A DNA stretch of 64,000 nt from Callaeas wilsoni (Eukaryota; Chordata; Aves; Passeriformes; Callaeidae): assembly GCA_013398955.1 (NCBI GenBank), contig VWPU01012746.1:54556-118555 (forward strand). The letters are read 5' to 3'. The first letter of the stretch is position 1. Each line of letters starts with the position of its first letter. The translations under genes and the position numbers were made by a program. Of the stretch, positions 10,370-21,990 are shown one piece after another. The notes beneath the pieces were generated by a model. That model saw nothing but the letters and a program-made list of their open reading frames with translations. It did no database searches and was not told the DNA's origin.

Positions 10370-10620
10370 AGCTCTTCACAGGCTAATTGGGCTTGTTCAG
10401 TCTTGAACGCCAAGGATACACCAGGGGCTCTTTTAATTTATTGGGTTTAGGAGGAGTATTTACAAATCTAAACCCGTAAAGCTGAGGCTTTGCAGCAGAA
10501 ACGGAGCTAAGGCTGATGTCAGGCAGGACTTCGCCTTCATCCTGCAGCTTAACCGCTTGATTGGGTTCAATGTAGCTCATTAAAAAACATGTATTAAATA
10601 TATATTAAAGGAACCCCCCT
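10370..10620. promoter_or_regulatory. Candidate conserved noncoding element
   Basis: Repeat-free island with 'ggctaattgggct', 'cttttaatttattgg' and 'agctcattaaaaaac' plus retained CpGs ('gaacgcc', 'aaccgctt'). The mix of AT-rich homeodomain-like cores and CpGs is typical of developmental enhancers. Function is inferred from composition only. Confidence 0.3.
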
Positions 10621-11177
10621 GAACTCACAGGAGATCGGCGCTGAATGTTTTAATGCTGCGAAATCCCACCGGAATGCAGCAGCAGAATCGCAAAATCACC
10701 TGCAGCCCCAAGCAGGGAGAAATCGTCCAGTCAGGAGCCAAAAATCCCAGTCTGGCTCTTGCTGGGCCCTTTTTGGGGTGGCCTTTGCTGGCGTGACCTC
10801 GGTGTCACCACAGCTGGCCCCGGGCGGAGCAGTGAGAGGTTCAAGCAGGAGCAAGGTGGGACTTGGAGAAGATTGATCCCAACTCAGCAGGGTTTGGAGA
10901 TCACAGCAAAGCTGTCAGTCCCCAGAGCAGGGACTAACTAGACCAGGACTAAGGTTCATTAATTAGCAAAGTCTCTCTCAAATGAGTGATTGCAGAGGGA
11001 GGAAGGGAAGTCACAAATGCCAGTAAAATTTGGCATAATTCTGAAAATAATTTTTAAATTTAGATTTAAAGAAAATAGTTTTAAAATTTAAACAATTTTA
11101 AAATTGAAAAAAATCTATTCTTAAAATAATTTAAAAATTAGGAAACTTTCTAGAAGCTGAAAAAATGGTCAAATAAT
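10621..11177. other. Unique sequence with very AT-rich core
   Basis: About 11025-11150 is extremely A/T-rich, with repeated 'ttttaaaattt'-like blocks, possibly a decayed simple repeat. No gene signature was seen. Confidence 0.45.
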
Positions 11178-11345
11178 CAGCTTGGAAGAGGCTTCAGGAG
11201 GCTGAGAGTCCAGCCTCTTCCTCCAAGCGTGGTCAACGATAAGATGAGGTGAGATATGAGGTTATTTTGAGCTTTTTCAAGATTTGTCTTAAATACCTGC
11301 AAGTGTGAAGCCTCCGCAGGAAACCTCTCCCCATCCTGGGCTGCC
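11178..11345 (-). mobile_element. Probable old, highly diverged CR1
   Basis: Landmarks are recognisable but eroded: 'cttggaagaggcttcagg' (compare ggaagggacctctggag), 'agtccagcctcttcctcc', 'ttaaatacctgcaagtgtgaagcctccgca' (compare the 'atctccaaggatggagactccaca' region) and 'gggctgcccagtg'. Order and spacing fit a minus-strand CR1. An alignment would be needed to be sure. Confidence 0.5.
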
Positions 11346-12312
11346 CAGTGGTGAAAACATGGATTTGGGCTTTTCATTTTTGAGTGGTCCTTTGGAAAAG
11401 AGGAGGAGAGACAGAAAAGAGGATCGAGTGGGTAAAAAAGAAATGCAATAACCTCGTGTTGAACAGTGGTCAAGCAGAAAGAGCAGAGCTCGATTTATGT
11501 CTCCATTCTGAGTTGGCCTTTCCGAGTTCCTCATTTCCCCCTGAGAGCTGGCACATCTGGGATATTATTCCGTTTATCGTGAAGGAAATGTGACATCTCA
11601 GACCAATGTCTGCCAGGATTTCTCCTTCTGGTGCCTGAGGACACCAGACAAAACCACGTCACTGGGCTGTGTAAGGCTGGATCTGGTGACTGCAGCCCTG
11701 CTGCCTCCTCCGCACCATCTCCCAGACATTCTTCTCTCCTTCCCATCCTCCCACCAGCTCAGATCTGCTGTCTGTGGGAAGGTGGAGCCTCATCCAACCC
11801 AAATGTTTGGCATCATCCTCATTGATGCAGAATCCAAGGCGCTGGGAGTGAGGCGGTAGAACAGCTTGGGGAAATGGATTTTCCTCCTAGTTGGGATTGA
11901 ATAAGAGACTCTGTCCCCTCAGGAGGGCTGGGCCTTGCTCTGTGTGGTTTTTTCTGTCGCCCTCCCATTTCCCCCTCCAGACGCAAGGCTCAGTGCAGCC
12001 ACTTGGCTCTCGTGGGTCTCTTGAGCTCCAAATGAGCTTGGAGAGCCCCCCGTTCCCTCGGGCATGCAGGATGGTGTTGGCACCAAATCCCAGCTGCAGG
12101 AGGTGTCTGCCTTGCTCCAGGTGCCACATCCAATGTCCCTGTAAACCAGCCCGGGCATGGCCTGGAGCTGATCCACGCTGAGCTCTGTGAGGGCAGGAAA
12201 GGACCATTTGTCCCCTTATTACTGGGGAGCAGAGTGGCTTTAAAGGGTCATTAATGTAACCCAGCCTCTTATTTCGCTGTCACGTTTATGCAGCCTCACT
12301 CATTGCTCAGTC
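11346..12312. other. Unique sequence, no gene seen
   Basis: GC-moderate unique DNA. Short frames exist in several phases, but none resembles a known domain and none has convincing splice sites. Confidence 0.4.
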
Positions 12313-12386
12313 AGGCATTTCCCATTCCCAGTTCCCCATTCCCCATTTCCCATTCCCAATTCCCCATTCCCCATTCCCCACTCCCG
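12313..12386. repeat. (CCCATTCC)n-like simple repeat
   Basis: Runs of 'ttccccattccccattccc' with minor variants. A pyrimidine-rich simple array of about 75 bp. Confidence 0.9.
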
Positions 12387-12689
12387 TGTCTCCATCTGGA
12401 GCTGCCCCTCCAGCAGGGCCTTTTCCAGTTGACACGGACCAGTGGCCAAGGCACCAACTGGAGATCAGGACTGAGCACTGGGAATGAGCCAGCTGCAAAT
12501 GTCACTCCTCTGTTTTGGCTCCTGCCTGGAAAGATCCGTCCAAGCAGCTTTGGGAATGGTTTGCAAACGAGGACACCCTTCTGCATCGTGCACAGAAAGG
12601 ATCAAAACGGGAGGAAGCTGAAACACGGGAATGGTTTGATAGAATCCTCTTCATCTTCCAGCTCCTCTGCAGGAGGGATTGTTTGGGCA
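12387..12689. other. Unique sequence, no gene seen
   Basis: About 300 bp of unique DNA between the simple repeat and the next AT-rich island. Confidence 0.4.
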
Positions 12690-13200
12690 CTGAGCAGAGG
12701 AAAAATTAGCATTGTTAATTTGCTGCAAGCCAGGGCACCTCAAGAAATGCAACACAATTAATTAGCCCCTTAAAAAAAAAAAAAAAAAAACATTTGAAGT
12801 GTTTATTGCAGGATCAAGCTCCTGGTTTTATAAGCAGATGGGGAAATAAAGTGCTGGGAATGACATGGAGAAAACAGCTGCAGTGGGAGCAGAGCCTAAT
12901 TCATAATTCAACAGCCTAATCAGGGAACATCTTCCGCAGTTCCTCGCTGGAATGGCAGAACGTGAGCAGGCAAACGATGAGGCTGCTTTAGTTCTTCAAG
13001 AGCCGCTGCCAATTAGCTCGCTGTCTTCGTTAGCCGTGTACACAGCTAATGAGGGGCCCACGGTATTAAAGAGCCCGACAAAAGTAGGGCAGCCTCAAAT
13101 AATTGTCTTAATGATAAACACTCGGCGGCAGCGTTTCAATAGGGTTTGGTGGGAATTCATTAACAGAATAAAGACCTGTTCACACTCCCTTTGCTGATCC
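12690..13200. promoter_or_regulatory. Candidate conserved noncoding element, homeodomain-motif rich
   Basis: Repeat-free apart from a 20-base poly-A at about 12772-12791. It holds many ATTA/TAAT cores: 'aattagcattgttaatttg', 'aattaattagcccc', 'cctaattcataattcaac', 'ccaattagctcg', 'cagctaatgagggg', 'cttaatgataaac' and 'attcattaacag'. Several CpGs are retained in an otherwise AT-leaning context. This is among the best enhancer-like islands in the window, but the call rests on composition. Confidence 0.38.
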
Positions 13201-16169
13201 TTCCGTTCTCCTGCATGGAGGGGGGGATGTTTTGGTGGAGCTGCTGTTGGCTCTGGAATTGCCTCTCAAGGTGGCTGCAGTTGCTGCTGGATCAGCTCCA
13301 GGCAGATCCCATCCAGGGTGTGCCTTTAGCTCTGCACTCTGGATGCCCAGTGCTGGGGGTGGCACCCAGGAATATTCGGGGACATTCCTGAGGATCCCAA
13401 CTCCCTGCAGGGACAGAGGGGGAACCCACTGGGACAGGCTGGGGTCACAACAGCAGCTGGACATCTGTGAAGAGATGAGAGCTGCTGTAGGAACTTCACC
13501 GCTCTCAGGGAAAAGTGGATCCTAGCTTGGATCTGCCCCTGAATCCAACAGGAAAACTGGTTCCGGGGAAGACCCCACAGCAGGATCAATGTCCCACACT
13601 GGGAATAAGGAATTTGCCCTGGAACAGTCTTTGCTCTCCACCAAGCTCTTGGCTTGAAAGACACCTGACATGGCCGGCGCCCTGGGCAGAAAAATGCTTT
13701 TTATTTCAATTAAAACCCATTTGTCTGAGCTGGGATGATCCATTGAGATGATCCTGGCATCCTGGAATTCTGGCCTAACCTGGAGATCATTTCACTGGAA
13801 GCCTGCTCACCTGCTGGCTCCATTTCGCCGCACCGGCACCAGGCCATGGAGCAATGACTGGTTCTGTCACAGGACGGTGACATCCCGGCCCTGGTCACCG
13901 CTAAACATCCCTGAGCAGGCCTGTGCAGCTGGGTGAGTCCAAGGTCCAAGGTAAATTCCCTGGATTTGGAGCCCCTGTGCTGGCAGCAATTCTCTTTGAG
14001 GTTTTCTCATTTTCCTGGATTCTCCAACTAAAATCAAGTGCAGTTGGGAGAGTCACCACACTGAACACCTCTGCTGATCTTCCCAAGGCTGGGAGAGTCC
14101 AGGTCCATAAAAATCCCCCTGAAGGGCATCAGTCCACCAGTTTTGGAAGGAATATGTTTTCCTTTGGGTAGGATCAAACCCTCTGAGCTGAGAGAAGCCT
14201 GGGTTTTGTGTTTGCCTGCTGAAACCTTTAGTAAAATCAGCCCCAGCTGCACTGATTTCTTCAGCTGAGCTTCCAATTGCATTGATTTCTTCAGCTGAGG
14301 TTCTGATCCACTTGGAAAAGTGGAACATTTCCAAAGATGTTTTACTTCTTCCTTTCAAAACAATAACTTTGCGTTTTCAAACAACAAAAGCACAACATTC
14401 AGTGAGGCACCTTGTCAGCCCTTCCTTTTTACACCAAACCCAGAAGCATTTTCAAGTTCTTGCAAAAGGACTTTTTTAAAATTTAATTTGATGGAAAAGT
14501 CCAACTGTTTTCCCAGTCTGGCTCTGATAAAAGTGGATGCTCAGAGCCCATTGATATCATCAGGCTGTGCTGACATTTGTGGAGAGAGCAGCCAGAGCCG
14601 CAGATCAGAGTCGCTGCCTGAAGAACAAATGGATGAGTCCTCCCTGATGAGCACTTGGAAAGCCCCAAACCTGGGTTTAGATCCCTCTGATCCCGTCTCA
14701 GAGCATTCCCTGCCAGGTTCTCCCTCAAATCCCACTTTTGTGACCCATCTGATCTTCCCTGGCTTTCATCTCCTGCTTCTCCAAGCACTTTGGGGCTTGG
14801 AATGCGTTGCCTGGATTGGGAGCTGCTCCCTCAGGGCAGACTTGGATACAAAACCTCTCCCACCTCCTTCCACAGATGGAAAATGAGCCCTTCCCAAGGC
14901 ATCGCTCCCTAAAAAGCCCTCACGGAGCACAAGGCTCTGATTAAAAGGAAGAAAGGTAATTTTCCATGTCTCCATTCAAGACCTGAGCCTTTGAATAATT
15001 ACTGAGCTAATCTGACATTCATGATCCTTGATTTGAGTCATTCATTCCGGAGCTGATTAACGAGATGTTCCTTAGTGGAACACAGCTTCCCTTCTTCCCC
15101 CAGGACAGGAGATTTTTAGGAAAAATATTAAATATTCCAAAGGAGAGCAGGTAATTGGCAGGCGCACTCTTTGTCTGCTCTGCAATCTCTGGGCTTCCTC
15201 ACCACTAGGAGAGGTGTTTCCCAAAAGATCACTTGGGAATGAGCAGCTGGGAAGGACGTGGAGTTCCTCCGGATTTCCCGTTATTCCCAGTAAGGAATCA
15301 GCTAATGGAGGGTCCTATCTTTTTACCCACCTGGAGCATCCATGACAGCTTTTGTTCCCTCTCCCATCAACTTCCCAAATTCCCTGCAGCCCCAATTTGC
15401 AGTTTGGAGCAATTCCTTGGTTTAGTCCTCAGCTTGTAAATATTTTTGGATGTCACCGATGGCGCGTGTCCTCTCGATCCCCTTCCTTAAAAACCGTTTC
15501 CACACCAGACGAGCAGAGTGGGTCATCCCAAACTTCCAGGACAACATCCAACCTCTCTTTGGGCTCCATAATTTTTCAATTTACAGCACAAGAGGGAGCC
15601 TGTGCTTCCCACGGGAGCATCCTCAGAGATCCGTGGCAGGACTGAGGTGGGAGATGTGGAATCGGTGAAGGATCAGTCACATCTTTCCTTCACGGGGGAA
15701 TTGAATTTGATACTGGGGGAAAAAAATTCCCCCCGTACCAGACACATCGCAGGCCACCACAGCTTTAGAGGAGGCTGAAATTCCGGGTTTTCCTCTGGAT
15801 GAGATGGACTGAGCACTTCCATAATTTACTTGGAATTTCTGCAGTTTGGAGGTCACCAACTCATGCCATTCCAACACAATAAAAAATAATTTCCTTACAA
15901 AAAACCCAACAAACCCCAACACAACCACTTCAAAATTCGAAGTGGATTTTTTTGACTCTGATCCTTCGGATTATCGGGAAAATTGGGTAAAATGGTCTCC
16001 AAAGCCATAAACACAGAGAAGTCATGGATAAATCTTGTGTGTATTCAACCAGTCCCAGGATTTGGGGGGATTCCTCTGCTGGTTTTTGGGTTGGGTTTAA
16101 CTGGTTCCCAGTCCTGCAGCATCTCACTGTCCTGAATTTCTGTTATCGCATTGGTTATCACCTACAAAT
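13201..16169. other. Long unique stretch, no gene seen
   Basis: Nearly 3 kb without an obvious transposon. It includes a 30-bp duplication at about 14251-14310 ('tgatttcttcagctgag' twice, period 30) and homopolymer-rich AT patches near 15120 and 15715-15960. Frames of up to ~190 codons occur, but none resembles a known protein. Confidence 0.45.
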
Positions 16170-16890
16170 TGGGGGTCGGATGCTCAAAATCAGGCTTTGA
16201 ACATCAAAAAACGAAGCTTTGAGCCCTAAGTGCGGAGTTTGTACCCTAAAATGAGGGGTTGGATATTGAAAAGGAGGATTTCAACCCCACAAGCAAAACT
16301 TTGGGCTCTAAAAATGAGAATTTGAGCCCTAAAATGGGGATTTGTAACCTACAGTTGAAGGTTTGGACACTGAAGGTGCTGCTTGGATCCTAAAAATGAT
16401 GGGCAGGTTCCTAAAAATGCCCCTCTGGAGGCTTTGGACTAAAAATGCTGATTTGAACTCTAAAAAGGAGGATTTTTAACAGAATGGAGCCTTTAGATCC
16501 TAAAAAAGAAAGATTTGGGCCATAAAAATGAGCTTTGGTCCTAAAAATGAGGGTTTGGCTCCTAAAATGAAGGTTTGACCCTTCTAACTGAAGCTTTGCA
16601 TCTTGAAATGAACATTTGGAGCATAAAATTAGCGTTAGGTCTTAAAAATGTGACTTTGAGCCCTGAAAAAGAGAATTTGAGATTTTGGGCCTTCAAACTG
16701 GGATTTTCAGCTGCTGGAAATGAGGGGTTATGGCTAAAATTGGAGGTGTGAGCCCTTCCATGGGGCTTTGGGCCTTAAAGTGGAATCCTAAAAATTATTC
16801 CTCAGGCCTGAAAAATGAAAAATTTGTGCTCTAAAAGTTGGGATGATGACAGTGAGGATTTAGATCTTGGGAATGCTCATTCAGACTCTC
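16170..16890. repeat. Decayed ~20-22-bp minisatellite field
   Basis: About 700 bp are built of imperfect units such as 'tttgagccctaaaaatgagga', each with 'tttg', then 'ccctaaaa', then a 'tgagga'-like end. Many copies carry substitutions and 1-3-base indels, so period and phase drift. It looks like an old array no longer being homogenised. Confidence 0.85.
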
Positions 16891-17171
16891 AAAAGGGGTC
16901 TCTGGAGAGAAAAATGGGACTTTCTGCCCACTGCAGTGTGGAATTTAGGACACATTTAGGGCTTTCCTGTGTGTTCTGAGGCTTTTCCGATCTTTTCCAG
17001 GGAATATCAGCAAGCAAGAGTGGTGGTGGTTTGGAAAGGGAAGCATCCATGAGCATGGAATGTCGTGGCAGCAGTGCCTCCATCACTGCATTCACCAGTC
17101 CTTCCTGGACTTCCATCGTTTATTTGGAAAATGTGCTGGTTTCACACCTTTCAGCTCTTTCAGGTAAGAAT
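16891..17171. other. Unique sequence, no gene seen
   Basis: Short unique stretch between the decayed minisatellite and a CR1. Nothing recognised. Confidence 0.4.
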
Positions 17172-17340
17172 TATGGAATCTTGGAATGATGAGAGTTAGA
17201 AGGGACCTTAAAGCTCATCCCATTCCACCACTTCCATGGGCAGGGACACCTTCCACCATCCCAGGCTGCTCCAAGCCCCAGTGACCAACCTGGCCTTGGA
17301 CACTTCCAGGGATCCAGGGGCAGCCACGGCTTCTCTGGGA
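17172..17340 (-). mobile_element. CR1 3' end
   Basis: Minus-strand copy starting 'gaatcttggaatgatgag', then 'agaagggaccttaaagctca', 'cttccatgggcagggacac' and 'ggccttggacacttccagg'. It is truncated after 'cacggcttctctggg'. Confidence 0.92.
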
Positions 17341-17514
17341 ATCCTGAGATGTGGGAATCCTGGTGATTCCTTCTGCAACAAATAGGAAATGTCTCCTAGA
17401 CAGATCCCACTCTGGAAAACCTGTCTGTGGTTCCCTGATGTTCCCATGGGACAGCACCAGGTTTTCAGTGAGGTTTTCAGTTGGAATCTCAGAAATGAAG
17501 GACAAAGATCCTGA

Positions 17515-17765
17515 TCACAGGTTGGAAAAGACTTTCAAAATCTCCTAATCCAACCATCACCCGACAACCCCATAACCACCCCGAACCCCATTCCCAAGTG
17601 CCATATGCAGATCCCTCTTGACCACTTCCAGACACAGGGAATCCACCACTTCCCTGGCAATTAATTCCAAGGCCTGACCGCTCTGTCAGGGAAACATTTT
17701 GTTTCCAATCTCTGATCTGAACCCCCCTGGTGCATCTTGAGGCCGTTTCCTCATCCTTTCCCTTC
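17515..17765 (-). mobile_element. CR1 fragment of a second subfamily
   Basis: Minus-strand copy of the type with 'caggttggaaaagactttcaa', 'aatccaaccatcacccgac', 'caagtgccatatgcagat' and 'cttgaggccgtttcctc'. It differs from the dominant subfamily in having 'ggttggaaaagac' instead of 'gggaagggacctt'. Confidence 0.82.
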
Positions 17766-18019
17766 CCTGCCATTCCTGCTTTGATCTGCCAAGCTCAGCC
17801 CAATTTTTGTGGGGTGCTGTCCCCAGAAGACTCCAGTGGATGCTGGATGAGCCAGATGGGAGCAAGGGCTGTTTCCTCTGGATGCCATAGAAGTGATTAG
17901 GGAATTCTGGGCCATGACTGAGCTCAGGTGATGTTTGCCTCCATCTGCTCCAGAGGGTTTCCATTGCCATTCCTTTGCTGTTGGGGCATTTGGAATTGCC
18001 AACAACCACCACGGATCCT

Positions 18020-19252
18020 GTTTGGTTGCCCAGGATGGGGTGTGGCGGCCCAGGATGGTGTTTGGTGGCCAGGACAGGGTTTGGTGGCCAGGACAACCGG
18101 AGTCTGGTGGCCCAGGATGGGGTTTGGTGGCCCAGGATGGTGTTTGGTGGCCAGGACAGGGTTTGGTGACCAGGATGGGGTCTGGTGGCCCAGGATGGGG
18201 TTTGGTGGCCTAGGATGGTATTCGGCGGTCCAGGATGGGATTTGGTGGCCTAGGATTGTATTCGGTGGTCCAGGATGGGATTTGGTGGCCCAGGACAGAG
18301 TTTGGTGACCAGGATGGGGTTTGGTCACCCAACATGGTGTTTGGTGGCCAGGGCAGGGGTTGGTGGCCAGGACAACCTGGGTCTGGTGGCCCAGGACGGG
18401 GTTTGGTGCCCAGGATGGGGTCTGGTGGCCCAGGTTGGGGTTTGGTGGCCAAGGACAGAGTTTGGTGACCAGGATGGAGTTTGGTGGCCCAGGATGATGT
18501 TTGGTGGCCAGGACAGGGGTTGGTGGCCCGGGTGGGGGCTGGGGGGCCAGGACAGGGTCTGGTGGCCAGGACGGCCCGGGGCTGGTGGCGCAGGGGAGGG
18601 GTTGGTGGCCAGGACAGCCGGGGTCTGGTGGGCCCGGATGGGGGTTGGTGGCCCAGGACAGGGTTTGGTGGCCAGGACAACCCGGGTCTGGTGGCCCAGG
18701 GCAGGGTTTGGTGGCCCGGACAACCTGGGTCTGGTGGCCCAGGACGGGGTTTGGTGGCCCGGGATGGGGTTTGGGGGCCAGGACAGGGTTTGGTGGCCCG
18801 GACAACCTGGGTCTGGTGGCCCAGGACGGGGTTTGGTGGCCCGGGATGGGGTTTGGGGGCCAGGACAGGGTTTGGTGGCCCGGACAACCTGGGTCTGGTG
18901 GCCCAGGACGGGGTTTGGTGGCCCGGGATGGGGTTTGGGGGCCAGGACAGGGTTTGGTGGCCCGGACAACCTGGGTCTGGTGGCCCAGGACGGGGTTTGG
19001 TGGCCCGGGATGGGGTTTGGGGGCCAGGACAGGGTTTGGTGGCCCGGACAACCTGGGTCTGGTGGCCCAGGACGGGGTTTGGTGGCCCGGGATGGGGTTT
19101 GGGGGCCAGGACAGGGTTTGGTGGCCCGGACAACCTGGGTCTGGTGGCCCAGGACGGGGTTTGGTGGCCCGGGATGGGGTTTGGGGGCCAGGACAGGGTT
19201 TGGTGGCCAGGATGGGGTCTGGTGGCCAAGGACAGAGTTTGGTGGCCAGGAC
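18020..19252. repeat. G-rich minisatellite with 82-bp higher-order unit
   Basis: The basic ~20-21-bp unit resembles 'ggtggcccaggatggggttt'. In the right half four basic units form an 82-bp higher-order unit, which recurs without visible change from starts at 18721, 18803, 18885, 18967, 19049 and 19131. The left half (18020-18700) is irregular and diverged. No unit contains a stop codon in any of the six phases. Frames of several hundred codons therefore appear on both strands, and they are artefacts. Runs of three to five G suggest quadruplex potential on the + strand. Confidence 0.96.
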
Positions 19253-19429
19253 CTCTCTGACATTTCCAGAAACCTTTCCCTGCCCCACTAAAAAGCCTTT
19301 TCCATGGTGCCAATGACCTGCCCGGCTCCACAGGAATTTTTTCCCTTGAATGGCAGGAACTTTGCAGGATTTGCAGATGCTGAGTCTGGGAGAAGGAGAT
19401 TGTCCCACCCTGGCCCAGCTTTGGTACAA
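19253..19429. other. Unique flank of the minisatellite
   Basis: No repeat or gene recognised. Confidence 0.4.
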
Positions 19430-19625
19430 ACACACAAAAAACTGGGCCAAAAAGGGAGGGAAGAGATTAAAATCCTGACGAGCCACCTGGTCCATGAAAT
19501 GATTCCCCATAATGAGGAGTCGGGAAAGGGATCGTTAGCGCGGGCTGGAATTAAAAATGCAGCATGGGAATGTTACATAATGTAAACATGTTAATTAATG
19601 GAGCATGTTAATGAATGGAACAGGT
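19430..19625. promoter_or_regulatory. Candidate conserved noncoding element
   Basis: Repeat-free and AT-leaning, with retained CpGs ('gacgagc', 'gtcggg', 'gcgcggg') and ATTA-type cores ('catgttaattaatggagc', 'catgttaatgaatgg'). The two 'catgttaat' motifs lie about 21 bp apart. Function is inferred only. Confidence 0.28.
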
Positions 19626-19830
19626 CCTGACAGCCCTGGCATGCAGGGGGTGGTGCCTCTTTCACGGCTCACGAGGAACATCCAACAGAAAATGTTGTTC
19701 CCTTAATAATTCATTAAAATCGGGAGCAGCGTGCCATGATATGGGAAGAGCCCCGTCCCTGCCTGGCTCTCCACATCCTTTGGCATTACACACAGGCACA
19801 GGTTTAAGAATATAACGAGAAGGCTCATTT
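19626..19830. other. Unique sequence, no gene seen
   Basis: Nothing recognised. Confidence 0.4.
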
Positions 19831-19945
19831 CACAGAATCATGGAATATTTGAGGATGGAAAAGGAGATTCCCAACTGTCCTGCTCACAGCAGGGCTGTGT
19901 CCAACTGGGAGTATCTCCAATAATTCCCATCCATCCACTCCACTT
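19831..19945 (-). mobile_element. Diverged CR1 3' end
   Basis: It starts 'cacagaatcatggaatattt', which is a CR1 terminus read on the minus strand. Eroded 'gctgtgtccaactgggagtatctcc' follows, matching the internal 'tgtccagttgggttttgaatatctcc' type of landmark. Confidence 0.68.
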
Positions 19946-21132
19946 TTCCCAGTGGCTTCAAGTCAGCTGGAAGCAACCAAGCAGATCCAAACTGATCCGA
20001 AATGATTAGGGATTCCCAGGAATGTTCTCCCAGGGAGCAGCATCAAACTCCAAGTAATGATGTTGTTCCAGCTGATTGTTTTATTAAAGCCCACAGAAGA
20101 CGCTTGAAATAATTATTCTCATTTGGAGAGGCAGGCTGGAAATAACAACTTTGATTTGCAGAATTCCATCAGCTTCCACAAATAAAACCTGTTATTCCAG
20201 CAGGATTGTGAGATCTGAACCCCAAAATCAACATGAGTGGCCCTAGAAAAGGGCTGAGTAGGAGGTGCCAGTCCCGGGATGTGACACCCACAAGGACATA
20301 GCGATGCCTGGGATGAGGGACTGCACATCCAGCAATCCTTCCCTTGGGATTTTCCTACTATTATCCAACACACACATGGAAAAACAAACTCACTCCTGGC
20401 CTGAATTTCAGTTCAGGGGATGATCTTCATTACTAAAAACATTGGGAACAGACCCCGGTGACACCTTTCTTTCTGCTGTTTATTTGTGTTCCCTTCACAC
20501 ATGGAAAAAGCCTGGATTCGCCTTCTCGGCAGGGCTGGGAGCAGGCAGGATGGGAAGGAGGTCACCCTGCCTGCTCCACATTGGTTTCTGTGTCCTGCTA
20601 AATCAGATTCCAGGTGCCAGACAGGAGATTCCAAATAAATCGAAAAGCAAAAATTTAAGTGCGTGGAGGAATATCCCAGTTTTACAAGAGCACAGCCATC
20701 AAAACAATGCAGGGATGCAAAGTATTCCTCCTGGGATGTTTCTGCTGGCTGTGACCTCCATCACCTCTCCCTGAGCAGATTCCTGCTATTCCTGATCCAT
20801 GGTCAGGCCCATTTCTTCATGCTCAGGAATCTGCCCGATGAGACCCATCCAACGTTGTGTGTCCTGAAGCTTCCTCAGAGACATGAAACCCCCAAAATTC
20901 CCAGAGTTTCCTGCCAGGCTTTGCTTTTCCAGGCTCTAGGATTTGCTCTGGAGGTTCTCCACTTCAGCTTTTTCTGGCGGAGGGATTTTCACAAATATGT
21001 TAAAAAATACACTCGGGAATTAACCTAAGGGAGGACTTTGTTGTGTTTATTGGAATTTAAGGAATAAAAATGCAGATTATGAAAATAATTCTTTATTTTG
21101 CTTGGAGGAATCTCTCAACACTTGTGTGGCAA
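19946..21132. other. Unique sequence, no gene seen
   Basis: About 1.2 kb without a recognised transposon. Frames up to ~120 codons occur in several phases and look random. Confidence 0.4.
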
Positions 21133-21422
21133 GGTCATAGAATCCTACAATTATGGAATACTTTGGGATGGGAGGGAATTTGAAGTTCATGCAGTGTCAC
21201 CCCCTGCCATGGGCAGGGACATCTCCCACTGTCCCAGGCTGCTCCAAGCCCCACCCAACCTGGCCTTCGACACTTCCAGGGATCCAGGGACAGCCACAGC
21301 TGCTCTGGGCAAACCATTCCAGGGCCTCCCCACCCTCACAGAGAGGAATTCCTTCCCAGCATCCCACCTAACCCACCCTGTGTCCCTGGAAGCCATTCCC
21401 CCTTGTCCGGGCACTGTGATTC
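21133..21422 (-). mobile_element. CR1 LINE, ~290 bp 3' segment
   Basis: It begins 'tcatagaatcctacaattat' (terminal octamers), then shows 'ctgccatgggcagggaca', 'ggctgctccaagcccc', 'gggcctccccaccctcaca' and 'gaagccattcccccttgtc'. Confidence 0.93.
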
Positions 21423-21489
21423 AGATCCCACTCCTCTGGTCACGGGGAAGATGCTCCTGGATGGAAAAGGACCTGGGCTGAGTTTGGGA

Positions 21490-21990
21490 AGTGGTGATTT
21501 TTAATTAGTTATTAAGCCCAACAATTAACGATCCCACACGCCTATGGAATGCTGGGTTTAATTCCATGGGCATTATTCCACCCCCATGCCAGTGTTTTAT
21601 ATTAGGATTATTTATACCCCACTTACAGGAAGGTCTCCCAGCCTCTGCTTGCCATGCCAAGACAGCTGCCTGAGCTCCATGGAATGGGACATTCCAGCCA
21701 TTAAACATGGAACAATCCCAGTTTTAGTGCTGTTCACCAATTAATTACAGCAACGAGCTTACGACAATTAAAGACAACTAATTAATGGGCTGCTTCATTG
21801 TTTGTCAGGAGCGATTTCTTCGGATAGGAAATGGAGCTGAACACCAGTGTTACAAATGGGAAGAATCAGGGAGCTGGGAATACATCCCCTTCCCGAAAAT
21901 TTGGCAATCATTCCTGCTGGGAATGAGAGTTAATCAAAAAGGCACCTCCAAGCTCTGATCCCAATATTTAATTGGAATTCTGACTTTTTA
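21490..21990. promoter_or_regulatory. Candidate conserved noncoding element, TAATTA-rich
   Basis: Dense homeodomain-type cores occur: 'tttttaattagttattaag', 'caacaattaacgat', 'accaattaattacagc', 'gacaattaaagacaac' and 'taattaatgggctg'. They are followed by 'tgtttgtcagga', whose TGTCAGG resembles a TALE (MEIS/PKNOX) half-site. The core is 21733-21815. No repeat family is recognisable. This is a good candidate for a deeply conserved enhancer but is unverified. Confidence 0.38.

Noticed and set aside
17924..19510. 528-codon minus-strand frame and several 250-400-codon frames on both strands
   Set aside because: All six phases are open over the same G-rich minisatellite, because the unit has no stop in any phase. 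The products are repeats of a Pro/Gly/Trp-rich motif that changes phase. No start context, splice sites or unique domain.
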